Assembly (NCBI RefSeq): GCF_026248685.1
Contig: NZ_CP111036.1
Location: 2,542,001-2,606,000 of the forward strand
DNA: 64,000 nucleotides
Direction of reading: 5' to 3'
Source: Haladaptatus caseinilyticus
GTDB lineage: Archaea; Halobacteriota; Halobacteria; Halobacteriales; Haladaptataceae
Below the pieces are notes generated by a model. That model was not told where the DNA came from, did no database searches, and was given only the letters and a program-made list of their open reading frames with translations. The translations under genes and the position numbers were made by a program. Below are positions 25,285-34,101 of this stretch, in pieces (positions within the stretch are counted from its first letter, which is position 1; each line of letters opens with the position of its first letter).

Positions 25285-26031
25285 ATGAGTAATATTACCG
25301 TGGTCGCGGAGGACATCGAACTCGATGCACCGACGCTGATCGAGGGACTTCCGGGCCTCGGATTGGTCGGGAAAATCGCCACGGATCACATCGTAGAACA
25401 GTTCGACATGACCTACTATGCGGGTCTCGACTGCAGCGGAATCCCAGAAATCGCGGTGTATGAAGGTGATGGTCGGGAGCTTCTGCCACCTGTTCGACTG
25501 TATGCGGACGAAGAACGCAATCTGGTCGCACTCAAAAGCGACGTACCCGTCTCGGCCGAGAGTTCACCGCAGTTCGCGAACTGCGTCTCCTCCTGGGTCC
25601 AATCGAGGGACGCGACACCGTTGTATCTCAGCGGTCTCCCCCATCAAAAACAGTCAGGTGATGTCCCGGAATTGTATGGCGTCGCGACCGGCGAGGCGAG
25701 TTCTTTACTGGACGATCGGAATATCGATTTCCCCAGTGAGACCGGCGCGATCAGCGGGCCGACCGGTGCCCTCCTCCATCGCGCGGGAAAACTCGGTCTG
25801 GACAGTATCGGTCTCATCGTCCAATCCGATCCACAGTTCCCCGACCCCGAGGCGGCCCGAACCCTCATCAAAGACGGCATCGCGCCGCTCGCCGACGTCG
25901 AGGTGAACACTGACGATCTCGTGGAACGCGCGGAGGATATTCGACAGCAGAAAGAACAGCTCGCCCAGCGCATGCAACAGGCCGAATCGGAGGAGAGTTC
26001 GCAGGCGCAACCGCTCCGAATGTTCCAATAA
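25285..26031 (+). CDS. Proteasome assembly chaperone family (PAC2) protein
   Basis: A 248-residue protein from the ATG at 25285 (MSNITVVAEDIELDAPTLIE). The TATA box at 25253-25260 supports this start. The family signature is LIEGLPGLGLVGKIATDHI at the N-terminus, with GLDCSGIPEIAVYEG and SGPTGALLHRAGKLGLDSIG later. The last 45 residues form a charged coiled-coil-like tail (ERAEDIRQQKEQLAQRMQQ). PAC2 homologues act in 20S proteasome assembly in eukaryotes; archaeal members are less well defined. The PAN unfoldase is encoded about 17 kb away in the same window. Confidence 0.87.
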   Translation: MSNITVVAEDIELDAPTLIEGLPGLGLVGKIATDHIVEQFDMTYYAGLDCSGIPEIAVYEGDGRELLPPVRLYADEERNLVALKSDVPVSAESSPQFANCVSSWVQSRDATPLYLSGLPHQKQSGDVPELYGVATGEASSLLDDRNIDFPSETGAISGPTGALLHRAGKLGLDSIGLIVQSDPQFPDPEAARTLIKDGIAPLADVEVNTDDLVERAEDIRQQKEQLAQRMQQAESEESSQAQPLRMFQ

Positions 26032-26184
26032 GAACGATTTGCAGTAGCGGTGTGTCGACCGCTGGTTTCTGAGGACGACACATCCCCAGTAACTGACTGA
26101 TCGTATGATTTTGAGGACGACGCAGCGAGTCGCTATCGACGGGGAAAACAAGAGCTCAATTTCGATTACCCCGTCGTTACGATC

Positions 26185-26931
26185 TCAGATTCCGGAGTAG
26201 TCCTTCGGAATCGCGGTACCGGCAGTAACGTTCTCCCCGTCAGCGCCCGGAATCGAGAGGTGGGTACCGTTCTGCTCGACGGTGAAGTGAAGGTGGGGAC
26301 CGGTCGAGTTCCCGGTGTTGCCCATGCCGCCGATCTTCTGGCCGCGGGAGACGCTCTCGCCCTGTACCACGTCGAAGCTGTTGAGGTGGCAGTACATCGT
26401 CTGGTAGCCGTTTTCGTGACCGAGCTTCAGATAGTTGCCACAGCCACCCGATTCGTAGCTTCGAATATCAACGACGCCGCTACGGGCCGCGTAAATCGGC
26501 TCGCCGATATTGCCGTTGGCGCCGATGTCAACCGCGTAATGTCCGGGGCGGGCACCGTACGGTGACGTGATGTAGCCCGTAATCGGCCAGTCGAAATCCG
26601 CGCCGCCACCGCCGCCGGACGTGGATTGGAGGTATCGCTCGACGGACCAGCCCCAGACGTTTCGGTCGAGCCAATGGATACCCCACCACGTGTAGCCGTC
26701 TTCGGTCGTCGGACCGTTCATTATTTCGCCGACTTCGCCGTCGTTCACCGTAGCGACGATGGGCGACTCAGTGCCTGGTTGTTCCCGCGTGTTCAGTCTC
26801 GTGGTCGCGGCGACTCGTTCCCCATCCGTGAACGCGCTTGCCGAACCGCTCATCGCGGCTGGAACCGTAATCGCGGTTGCTGCGGTTCCGATCGATTTTA
26901 TCAACGAACGTCTGTTGAATTTCTCTTTCAT
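26185..26931 (-). CDS. Tat-exported M23 metallopeptidase with SH3b domain
   Basis: A 248-residue secreted protein. The Tat signal is NRRSLIKSIGTAATAITVPA (Arg-Arg at 7-8). An SH3-like domain spans about 38-105 (TRLNTREQPGTESPIVATV, WWGIHWLDRNVWGWSVERYL), then a Gly-rich linker. The M23/LytM domain (about 115-235) has all zinc and catalytic positions: HYAVD, YCHLNSF and HLHFTV. M23 enzymes cut peptide bridges in bacterial peptidoglycan, which archaea lack, and SH3b domains often bind cell wall. It could attack bacteria or cleave another Gly-rich substrate. A TATA-like AAATTTAATAT at about 26957-26966 lies 30 nt upstream. Confidence 0.9.
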   Translation of the reverse strand: MKEKFNRRSLIKSIGTAATAITVPAAMSGSASAFTDGERVAATTRLNTREQPGTESPIVATVNDGEVGEIMNGPTTEDGYTWWGIHWLDRNVWGWSVERYLQSTSGGGGGADFDWPITGYITSPYGARPGHYAVDIGANGNIGEPIYAARSGVVDIRSYESGGCGNYLKLGHENGYQTMYCHLNSFDVVQGESVSRGQKIGGMGNTGNSTGPHLHFTVEQNGTHLSIPGADGENVTAGTAIPKDYSGI

Positions 26932-27076
26932 CCATTTCTATACGATAACTGAACCATATTAAATTTTATTTCTAGAATATTGTATTTAATTTGTTACTCG
27001 GGGGTGAAGAGCTGGCAACGGCCAGGACCGACGTGCAAGCAGGATACTTTTGCGTCCCTACCCCGTTCGACCAACC

Positions 27077-27226
27077 ATGACCGACAGCGAAGACGTTGAT
27101 CTCGAACAGTTCTTCCGCGACGTCGACAAAGTGTATTCGGAGTACGAAAACGGCTATATGGATGCCGACGCGGCCCTCTCCGTGCTGGACGACCATCTCG
27201 AGACGCTACGGGCACAGGTCGAGTAG
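27077..27226 (+). CDS. 49-residue acidic protein, function unknown
   Basis: ATG at 27077 (MTDSEDVDLEQFFRDVDKVY) to TAG at 27224-27226. The protein is strongly acidic and helical (YSEYENGYMDADAALSVLDD, then HLETLRAQVE), which is normal for a genuine haloarchaeal cytosolic protein. It precedes the aminotransferase gene by 44 bp on the same strand. No family is recognised with confidence. Confidence 0.65.
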   Translation: MTDSEDVDLEQFFRDVDKVYSEYENGYMDADAALSVLDDHLETLRAQVE

Positions 27227-27270
27227 CCGAGGAGAAGAATTATCGCCCCCCGCTCCGTGGTTTCGGGCGT

Positions 27271-28392
27271 ATGACCGGCTTTTCGGACAGGGTCGAACAC
27301 GTATCGATAAGTGGCATCCGGAAGGTGTTCGAGGCCGCAGGCGAGGACGCCATCAACCTCGGCATCGGCCAGCCCGACTTTCCAACACCGAAACACGCGC
27401 GACAGGCCGCCCTCGACGCCATCGAATCGGGAGAAACGGACGCCTACACGTCGAACAAAGGAATCCTGGGACTGAGGGAGGCTATCAGCGCGAAGCACGA
27501 ACGCGACAACGATATCGAAATACCTCCCGAGAACATCATCGCCACGGCGGGCGGAAGCGAAGCCCTCCACCTCGTTATGGAAGCCCACGTGAGCGCGGGC
27601 GAGGAGGTTATCTACCCCGACCCCGGGTTCGTTGCCTACGAAGCACTGACGCATATCGCGGGCGGGACGCCGAAACCGGTGCCGGTCCGCGACGACCTGA
27701 CGATCGACCCAGCGGCAGTCGAGGAAGCGATTACCGAAGACACCGCCGCGTTCGTCATCAACAGCCCCGGCAATCCGACCGGCGCGGTCTCCAGCGAGGA
27801 AGATATCCGCGAGTTCGCCCGTATCGCGGACGAACACGATGTCCTTTGCATCACGGATGAGGTGTACGAACACATCGTCTTCGAGGGCGACCACTACTCG
27901 CCGATGGAGTTCGCCGAATCGGACAACGTCGTCATCGTCAACGCCTGCTCGAAGACCTACTCGATGACCGGATGGCGACTCGGGTGGGTCGCCGGTAGCG
28001 AGCGCCGAATCGAGCGCATGCTCCGGGTTCACCAGTACGTCCAAGCTTGCGCGAGTGCTCCGGCGCAGTTCGCCGCGAAAGGTGCGCTCTCCGGGCCACA
28101 AGACCCGGTGGACGAAATGGTCGCTTCGTTCCAGGAGCGCAGGGACGTGCTCCTCGATGGACTCTCGGATATCGGCCTCGAAACGCCAACGCCGTCCGGT
28201 GCGTTCTACGCGATGCCGAAAGTTCCCGAGGGATGGGTAGACGAAGTCCTTTCGCGGGGGGTCATCGTCGTTCCCGGTGACGCCTTCGGCGAGAACGGTG
28301 CCGGTTACGCCCGTATCTCCTACGCGACAGGTATCGAGGAGATCAAGGAGTCGCTCGAAGTGATGGGTGAAGCGGCGAACGCGATTCGGTAA
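27271..28392 (+). CDS. PLP-dependent class I/II aminotransferase
   Basis: A 373-residue fold-type I aminotransferase. Motifs are GIGQPDFPTP near the N-terminus, FVINSPGNPTGAVSS (about 169-183), ITDEVYEHIVF and the PLP-lysine region VNACSKTYSMTGWRLGWVAG (Lys about 229). It uses pyridoxal phosphate to transfer amino groups, probably to or from aspartate or an aromatic or branched amino acid. The exact substrate is not readable. No biosynthetic operon surrounds it. Confidence 0.93.
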   Translation: MTGFSDRVEHVSISGIRKVFEAAGEDAINLGIGQPDFPTPKHARQAALDAIESGETDAYTSNKGILGLREAISAKHERDNDIEIPPENIIATAGGSEALHLVMEAHVSAGEEVIYPDPGFVAYEALTHIAGGTPKPVPVRDDLTIDPAAVEEAITEDTAAFVINSPGNPTGAVSSEEDIREFARIADEHDVLCITDEVYEHIVFEGDHYSPMEFAESDNVVIVNACSKTYSMTGWRLGWVAGSERRIERMLRVHQYVQACASAPAQFAAKGALSGPQDPVDEMVASFQERRDVLLDGLSDIGLETPTPSGAFYAMPKVPEGWVDEVLSRGVIVVPGDAFGENGAGYARISYATGIEEIKESLEVMGEAANAIR

Positions 28393-28649
28393 TCGTCGTT
28401 GGTCGAAATTCGGCCCGTCGAAACGAGGCGTCTACGGGATTATTTCCCGATTTCGGCTCGAAACGACCCGACCGAGAGCGAACGGGTTCGAAATCGGTAA
28501 TCGATCCTGAGGTGCATGTCGGCGAACCACGATTTGTACCGAGCGACAGAAACCACCTCCAGAATCAACAGTTGTGCGCTTTCCGTTCGATAAACGGAAA
28601 AAACGACTACGGCCACTGACGTTCGTCACGGTCGATTTCCCGGCGACTT

Positions 28650-29048
28650 ATGACACAGTCATCACCAGCACTGGCCACCCTCGTGGTGGTCGTCGTCGTC
28701 GGAGTTGCGATGAGTATCGTCGGAATACCCGTCTTCCCGTTCTCCGCAGGAGCACATGCGAACCAAGATGGGGCGACGAACCCGTGCCCGACTGCCGAAA
28801 CAGTAGCCGGGGGGACAGTTGGCGGCAACGAAACGACGTTCGGTACGACCGACACCATGGAGACGAACCGGACGACGGGGGAAACCGATAGTGGGTTCAT
28901 AGCGACCGAAACGCGGGACGGCCAGTTTACGACCGGAACGCGGGACGGGCGTCTTACTACTGGAACTCAGGATAGCGGGGTCACCTCCGGAACCGACGGC
29001 AACCGAACGGGAACGACACGGTGCCCGACCGTCGAGATACGCGGTTGA
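28650..29048 (+). CDS. Secreted Thr-rich low-complexity protein
   Basis: A 132-residue protein. One N-terminal hydrophobic segment (ALATLVVVVVVGVAMSIVGI) serves as a signal or anchor. After Cys in NPCPTAET comes a Thr/Gly-rich region with imperfect repeats of the form ETRDGQFTTGTRDGRLTTGT, ending with a second Cys (TRCPTVEIRG). Thr-rich tracts like this are common glycosylated stalks of haloarchaeal surface proteins. The gap of 257 bp before it (28393-28649) holds no other supportable feature. It is species-variable in character and function is unknown. Confidence 0.6.
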   Translation: MTQSSPALATLVVVVVVGVAMSIVGIPVFPFSAGAHANQDGATNPCPTAETVAGGTVGGNETTFGTTDTMETNRTTGETDSGFIATETRDGQFTTGTRDGRLTTGTQDSGVTSGTDGNRTGTTRCPTVEIRG

Positions 29049-29134
29049 AACCATCCCGATACTCCCCCTCTTCGTTCCACACCGTCCTCCACTGGCCTGA
29101 GATTTTATCTCCCTTGACCTCGTGGTTCGACGAC

Positions 29135-29986
29135 ATGCCCATTTCGCGCCACGGTACCGGCGCAGTTCCTGCCCTTCGTGCCGTCATCTCGCAGATACAT
29201 CCGGTGTTCATGCTTCCACCCATCGCGGCATCGTGGTTCGGGAGCATGCTCGCCGGAGAATTCCTACTCGTGACGGGTGCACTTCACATGGCCGCCATCT
29301 TCGCCGGAGTCTACACGGCCCACGTCAAGGACGGCTACATCGATTTTCACATTCGAGGCGAGGACGACGACCATCCACTCACCCAGTGGGGCTGTAAACT
29401 TCTCTTGGCCGGCGCATCTGCGGTCTTTTTCGCCTGCCTCGTCGGTCTCTGGGTCTTCGTCGGAATCGGTGCCGCGCTCATCACGCTTCCGGGGTGGGTC
29501 ATCGGCTATCTCCACGCGCCACAACTCGACATGCATCCGATTTCCGCAACCAGCGGATATCCGCTCGGCATCGCCATCGCCATCCTCGGCGGGTACTACA
29601 CGCAAACCGAGACGCTCACCCCGATCGCACTCGCATTCGCTGGCGTCTTCCTCGTCCTCCTCTCGGGCGTGAAAGTCATCGACGACGCGCAGGATTACGA
29701 GTACGACCGCTCCATCTCGAAGCGCACCGTCGCCGTCGTTCTCGGGAAGGAGCGAGCGCGAACGACGGCGTTCGCGCTCATGGCGTTTTCCCTGCTCTGT
29801 GTCCTCGGCTTCGCCGTCGCACAGGTATTCCCGCCGAGTACAATCCTCGCGGTGCTTGTGTTCGCAGTTATCGCGACCGTCGCTTATCGAGCGGGGCCTG
29901 AACTCGCCACGATGCTCCTGATTCGAGGGTCGTACGTCTTCCTCGCGCTCTTGCTCGCGGCGGTTTGGTTTCGGCCGCTCTCCTAA
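29135..29986 (+). CDS. UbiA-family prenyltransferase
   Basis: A 283-residue polytopic protein from the ATG at 29135 (MPISRHGTGAVPALRAVISQ), with 7-9 hydrophobic segments. The second Asp-rich motif is clear (KVIDDAQDYEYDRSISKRTV, D-D-x-x-D-x-x-x-D). The first Asp motif is less canonical (LHAPQLDMHPISATSGYPLG). UbiA enzymes join prenyl chains to aromatic or glycerol-phosphate acceptors for quinones or archaeal lipids. The atypical first motif and lone position leave the substrate open. Confidence 0.83.
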   Translation: MPISRHGTGAVPALRAVISQIHPVFMLPPIAASWFGSMLAGEFLLVTGALHMAAIFAGVYTAHVKDGYIDFHIRGEDDDHPLTQWGCKLLLAGASAVFFACLVGLWVFVGIGAALITLPGWVIGYLHAPQLDMHPISATSGYPLGIAIAILGGYYTQTETLTPIALAFAGVFLVLLSGVKVIDDAQDYEYDRSISKRTVAVVLGKERARTTAFALMAFSLLCVLGFAVAQVFPPSTILAVLVFAVIATVAYRAGPELATMLLIRGSYVFLALLLAAVWFRPLS

Positions 29987-30098
29987 TGGTTTTCGTCAAC
30001 ACCACAGCGACCCCCGTCGTACACACTGCCAGCGACCCTCGCGAAACGACCCTGACCGTGACACTTACACCGTCCGCCTTCATCTAACGAGTATACTC

Positions 30099-30530
30099 GT
30101 GACCGAATCAATTCCAACCGAGGAGAAAGCATACGCCTACGTCACCCGTGATATGCGGGAGGCGCGTGAACTGCTCGTGTTCGAACATCCCGACCCCGCG
30201 GGTGGCGTGCAGGTTCCGAAGGGTGGTATCGAGGACGGGGAAGCGCCACGGGATGCGGTCGTCCGGGAGGTTAAAGAGGAAAGTGGGCTGACCGAGTTCG
30301 AGGCGATACGCTCGCTGACGACCGACGTGTGGCACCACTACGAGAAGCCGAAAGCCTACCGTCGTCACTTCTTCCATCTCGTCGCGGAGGAACGCCGCGA
30401 CGAATGGCGACACACGGTTACCGGCGACGGCGAAGACGAGGGCGTCGTCTACGACTATTTCTGGATTCGCCCCGGGTCGATGTCGCTCGCACGGGACATG
30501 GACGACTACATCGAAAGGGTGCGGAAATAG
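30099..30530 (+). CDS. NUDIX hydrolase
   Basis: A 143-residue protein starting at GTG 30099. The complete Nudix box (GGIEDGEAPRDAVVREVKEE then SGL; G-x5-E-x7-R-E-U-x-E-E-x-G-U) lies at about residues 41-63. It resembles diphosphoinositol/diadenosine polyphosphate hydrolases of 140-150 residues (HHYEKPKAYRRHFFHLV). It removes pyrophosphate from a nucleoside diphosphate-linked substrate that cannot be named. It is convergent with the decayed gene at 30557-30929. Confidence 0.9.
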   Translation: MTESIPTEEKAYAYVTRDMREARELLVFEHPDPAGGVQVPKGGIEDGEAPRDAVVREVKEESGLTEFEAIRSLTTDVWHHYEKPKAYRRHFFHLVAEERRDEWRHTVTGDGEDEGVVYDYFWIRPGSMSLARDMDDYIERVRK

Positions 30531-30556
30531 CGACGATTCGAGCGACCGACACCGTT

Positions 30557-30929
30557 CTACCCACTCCGCCTCGAACGTCGATTTCGCGACGACGCGCCCG
30601 CAAAATCGGCGATTTCGGTCACGTTTTCTTCCCGGCACCACGAGACACACTGTTCGTAGACGGGGATGGAAACCTCACCCGTATCCCGAACGAAACGGCG
30701 TTTCTCCGCCCTCAAAAGATACGCGGTGAACGCACGAGTGTGTGTGTGTGTGTGTGTGTCCGTCCGTAAGCGTCCACTTGCCGCCGATATCTCGGACCGG
30801 AAGCGGGTCGTCGTTCGGCGAGTCGAAATCGAACCAGCCGATGACGGACTGGAGCTTCGACTCGTCGAGATACGACTGGCTCGGGTGTTCCGACGGCATC
30901 GGAACCAGGAACGATTCGGACACGGACAT
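30557..30929 (-). pseudogene. Decayed ParB-fold-like gene interrupted by a (CA) repeat and a second frameshift
   Basis: On the minus strand the frame from 30929 reads MSVSESFLVPMPSEHPSQSY, then LPVRDIGGKWTLTDGHT, a recognisable conserved protein with a DGHT(R) motif like ParB/Srx-fold families. At DGHT the DNA becomes a CA dinucleotide tract (30738-30759). The expected continuation RAFTAYLLRAEKRRFVRDTG and PVYEQCVSWCREEN is found after it, but in another frame. One more CA unit, or two fewer, would restore it. A second 1-base deletion near 30600 separates that part from its expected end (GRVVAKSTFEAEWVERCR). The present stop is at 30557-30559. The gene is either dead or the first shift is phase-variable. 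Confidence 0.7.
30738..30759. repeat. (GT)11 dinucleotide microsatellite inside the decayed gene
   Basis: Twenty-two bases of perfect GT repeat on the plus strand (CA on the minus strand). Such runs are rare in haloarchaeal DNA. It sits at the conserved DGHT codons of the minus-strand gene and throws it out of frame. Confidence 0.9.
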
Positions 30930-30968
30930 ACCTCAACGCTTATTCACGAAAATCTCATCGACACGGGT

Positions 30969-31850
30969 ATGCCCGAATTGATCCACGACGAAGCGGTCGT
31001 CAACGGCGTGCGCCTCCATTACGTCGAAGCAGGAGACGGACCACTGGTCGTCCTCTTGCACGGCTTTCCCGAGTTTTGGTACTCGTGGCGCGACCAGATT
31101 CCGGCGCTCGCAGACGCAGGCTATCACGTCGTCGCACCGGATCTGCGCGGGTACAACGCCTCCGAGAAACCGAGAGGAGTCGGAGCGTATCGACTCGACG
31201 AACTGGTCGGTGACGTCGTCGGACTCATCGACCAGTTCGATGCGGAGGAGGCTCACGTCGTCGGCCACGACTGGGGTGGCGCAATCGCGTGGGAAGTCGC
31301 CAGCCGTCACCCGGACCGCGTCGAACGACTCGCCATACTGAACGCACCGCATCCCGACCGGTTTCGTGACGTGCTTCGCACGCCCGAACAACTGCGCCGG
31401 TCGTGGTACATGTTCTTCTTTCAACTGCCGTGGCTTCCCGAATTGTTCCTCTCCGCCCGTGACTACACGACGATCGAGGAGATATTCCGCGATGGCACGG
31501 AAAACCCGGACGCGTTCGGCGAGTCCGAGGTTCAACGGTATGTCGAGGCTGCGGCACAACCGGGTGCACTGACGGGTGCCATCAACTACTATCGCGCTCT
31601 CTTTCGTGAGCGCGTACCACAGGAACTCCGGACGGTAGTCAGCGGTTCTCGGGACGATTCCGACGTTTCCGTCCCAACCCTACTGATTTGGGGCGAAGAG
31701 GACACCGCACTCGGAATCGAACTGACCGAGGGGTTGGAACGATGGGTACCCGACATTCGGGTGGAACGACTGCCGGACGCGAGCCACTGGGTCCAGAACG
31801 ACGAACCGGAAAGGGTGAACGAACTGCTGGTCGAATTCTTCGAGGACTGA
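30969..31850 (+). CDS. Alpha/beta hydrolase, epoxide-hydrolase-like
   Basis: A 293-residue enzyme from the ATG at 30969 (MPELIHDEAVVNGVRLHYVE). A longer open frame upstream crosses the GT microsatellite and is not coding. Motifs: the oxyanion HGFPEFWYSWRDQ (about 35), the nucleophile elbow VVGHDWGGAIAWE (Asp about 103), the acid in LLIWGEEDTAL and His in PDASHWVQND. An Asp nucleophile with HGFPE is typical of epoxide hydrolases or haloalkane dehalogenases. Substrate unknown, cytosolic. Confidence 0.9.
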   Translation: MPELIHDEAVVNGVRLHYVEAGDGPLVVLLHGFPEFWYSWRDQIPALADAGYHVVAPDLRGYNASEKPRGVGAYRLDELVGDVVGLIDQFDAEEAHVVGHDWGGAIAWEVASRHPDRVERLAILNAPHPDRFRDVLRTPEQLRRSWYMFFFQLPWLPELFLSARDYTTIEEIFRDGTENPDAFGESEVQRYVEAAAQPGALTGAINYYRALFRERVPQELRTVVSGSRDDSDVSVPTLLIWGEEDTALGIELTEGLERWVPDIRVERLPDASHWVQNDEPERVNELLVEFFED

Positions 31851-31897
31851 TCCTATCGGGCATAGTTTTTTGATCGGCACCCCCCGATAGTCGGCCG

Positions 31898-32563
31898 ATG
31901 TTGCTCGTGTTGGAAAACGAGGTAGATCCCGAGTTACGCTACTTCGGCCGCGAGATGCGGTCGTATCTTCCGGAGCATACGGTCCACGACTTCGCGAACG
32001 AGGGGGGCCATCCGTCGCTGTCCGAAGTGAGTGGCGTCATCATCTCGGGAAGCACTGCTGGAGTGTACGAGCGTGCGGAGTACCCGTGGATGAACGAGGA
32101 AATCGAATTCGTCCGCGAACTGGTCGAACGCGAGATACCGACCCTCGGCGTCTGTTTCGGACACCAAATCGTCAACCACGCGCTCGGTGGGTCGGTCGAA
32201 CATCGCGGATTGACCAACGAACTCGTCCGCGCTGACCTCGCGGACGACCCGCTTTTCGACGGCGTCTCGTCGGTGCTTCCGGCAGTCCACGGCGACCACG
32301 TCGTCGAAACCGGCGAGGGAATGGAGACGATCGCCTCGACGGAACACAACGAGCACTTCGCCACCCGACATCGAGACGTGCCGCTGTGGACGACGCAGTT
32401 CCACCCGGAGTTGACGAATTCGTTGCGCCCACGAGTCGGGAGGGATTTCGGCTGGCAGGAAACCGACGAGTCGTTCGCCGACGTCACTGGCGAACTGGTG
32501 TTCGAAAACTTCGCGCGACTGGTGGAAGACCACGACAGCCGAGATTCTACTTCGCCGTGCTGA
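31898..32563 (+). CDS. Class I glutamine amidotransferase (GuaA-N-like)
   Basis: A 221-residue single-domain amidotransferase. The nucleophile elbow is TLGVCFGHQIVNHALGG (Cys about 87). The catalytic His is in TQFHPELTNS (about 169). The Glu of the triad is in FHPEL, spaced two residues from His as usual. There is no synthase domain, so it may be a free-standing GMP-synthase-like subunit or a gamma-glutamyl hydrolase relative. Its last 17 bases overlap the end of the convergent YchF gene. Confidence 0.87.
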   Translation: MLLVLENEVDPELRYFGREMRSYLPEHTVHDFANEGGHPSLSEVSGVIISGSTAGVYERAEYPWMNEEIEFVRELVEREIPTLGVCFGHQIVNHALGGSVEHRGLTNELVRADLADDPLFDGVSSVLPAVHGDHVVETGEGMETIASTEHNEHFATRHRDVPLWTTQFHPELTNSLRPRVGRDFGWQETDESFADVTGELVFENFARLVEDHDSRDSTSPC

Positions 32564-33728
32564 CTATTTTTATCACGTCGCCCTCCTCCAACTCGTACGA
32601 ATCGCCGATATCGCGGTTCGTCTTCGCGTTCACCGCATGCAGATAGCCGTCACCGATGTCGCTGTGAACCGCATACGCGAGGTCAACGGGGGTTGAACCG
32701 TCCGGAAGCAAGAACGCATCGGGAAGGACGTTACCTTGACCGTCGGTCCACTTCGATTCGTTCTGCACTGGATAGGCCGTGATTCGGTCGAGGAGGTCGT
32801 AGACGGCAGTGTCGAGTGCCTCCTGCACGCCGGTTCCGCCCCACTCATTCATGACTTCGCTTATTCGCTCGAGTCCGGCCCGCTGTTGGCCGCTTAGGTC
32901 GCCGATGATTTCGAAATCATCGTCGCCGGAATCGTAATTCACGACCCCAGCCTCGACTCCCTGTCTGAGGGCGAGTTCACCCTCCGCGGTTGCGGGAATC
33001 ACGGGTTTGCCCGTTTCTCGCAGTCGCTCGATGTTCTCCTCGGGCGCGATATCGGCCTTGTTCGCCACGAGGATGATCGGCTTCGTTCTGGCACGGACGT
33101 CGCGGGCGAGCGCCTCACGATGCTCGTCCGTCCACTCACCCGGATTGGGAGGATATTCGAGTTCACGGAGGCTTACCCCCACGTCGTGTTCCGTCGCACC
33201 GAACCCCGTCAGCATCTCCGAGAGCGCCTCGTCGATGTCGAATCCGGGCGAACGGGATTGACGTTCGACGGTTTCCCAGTTACGCTCGATGATCCCTGCG
33301 AGCCACTGGTCCATCTCCTCCTCGATAAAATCGACTTCCTCGACGGGGTCGTAGCTTCCGACTTCGACGGGTTCTCCTTCCTCGTTCGTCCCACCGGATG
33401 CGTCCACGACGTTGACGATAGCGTCCGCGTTCGTCAGAGCGTCCAAGAACTGGTTGCCAAGCCCTCTTCCTTCGTGTGCCCCCGGAACGAGTCCGGCGAC
33501 GTCGAGCAGTTCGATGGGCACGTAGCGTTTTCCGTCGTGGCAATGTTCGTTGCCACATCGTTCGTCGCGTTCCAGACAGGGGCAATCGGTGCGGACGTGG
33601 CTCACGCCGCGATTCGCGTCGATGGTCGTAAAGGGATAGTTCGCCACGTCCACGTCAGCCAGCGTTGCCGACTTGTAGAACGTGGACTTCCCGGCGTTGG
33701 GTTTGCCCGCGAGCGCGATGGAAATCAT
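32547..33728 (-). CDS. ychF: YchF/OLA1-family translation-associated GTPase
   Basis: A 393-residue Obg-class protein from the ATG at 33728 (MISIALAGKPNAGKSTFYKS, G1). G3 is LLDVAGLVPGAHEGRGLGNQ (about 78-97), and the nucleotide-base motif is ILVANKADIAPEEN. A coiled-coil-like insert and a C-terminal TGS domain (DLAYAVHSDIGDGYLHAVNA) follow. A CPCLERDERCGNEHC insertion is typical of archaeal members. These ribosome-associated proteins hydrolyse ATP or GTP. It shares 17 bp of 3' end with the convergent amidotransferase. Confidence 0.93.
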   Translation of the reverse strand: MISIALAGKPNAGKSTFYKSATLADVDVANYPFTTIDANRGVSHVRTDCPCLERDERCGNEHCHDGKRYVPIELLDVAGLVPGAHEGRGLGNQFLDALTNADAIVNVVDASGGTNEEGEPVEVGSYDPVEEVDFIEEEMDQWLAGIIERNWETVERQSRSPGFDIDEALSEMLTGFGATEHDVGVSLRELEYPPNPGEWTDEHREALARDVRARTKPIILVANKADIAPEENIERLRETGKPVIPATAEGELALRQGVEAGVVNYDSGDDDFEIIGDLSGQQRAGLERISEVMNEWGGTGVQEALDTAVYDLLDRITAYPVQNESKWTDGQGNVLPDAFLLPDGSTPVDLAYAVHSDIGDGYLHAVNAKTNRDIGDSYELEEGDVIKIVSTAK

Positions 33729-33891
33729 GTCCGTCGGTAACAGGGATATCGGGAATTGCCTTTCGGTTTTTCGAGATGATGGTGGGTCATGCTGATCGTA
33801 CGACGTGGCTAACGAGGGTGAATCGACACACGAACACCTCTTCAAAGGCGGCCACAAAACGCTACCTCGATGCTAGCGTAGAGCGTATGCC

Positions 33892-34101
33892 ATGACGGCA
33901 GTGAAAATCATCAAAGTGCTCGGCACCTCCGAAGAGTCGTGGGAAGACGCCGCCCGAGAAGCGGTCGAACAGGCGAGCGAGACCATCGACGAGATTCACG
34001 GTATCGAAGTCGAAGACTGGACGGCGAACGTCGAAAACGGACAGATTACGAATTACAAGGCGACCGTCGAAGTCGCGTTCCCCGTGCACCACGACCAGTA
34101 G
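33892..34101 (+). CDS. Dodecin, flavin-binding
   Basis: A 69-residue protein (MTAVKIIKVLGTSEESWEDA). The fold is beta-alpha-beta-beta with the flavin-stacking Trp in GIEVEDWTANVENG (about 40), then TNYKATVEVAFPVHHDQ. The sequence closely follows the Halobacterium dodecin pattern (GTSEESxxxAAxxA). Twelve copies assemble into a hollow sphere that stores riboflavin or lumichrome and limits photochemical damage. It is a single gene with no flavin genes nearby. Confidence 0.93.
   Translation: MTAVKIIKVLGTSEESWEDAAREAVEQASETIDEIHGIEVEDWTANVENGQITNYKATVEVAFPVHHDQ

Noticed and set aside
29986-30087. 33-codon frame (MVFVNTTATPVV) overlapping the UbiA stop
   Set aside because: No hydrophobic helix, no acidic bias, no ribosome site. 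Probably chance.
30666-30968. N-terminal extension of the alpha/beta hydrolase including a VCVCVCV run
   Set aside because: The run comes from the GT microsatellite; the conserved hydrolase starts at 30969.
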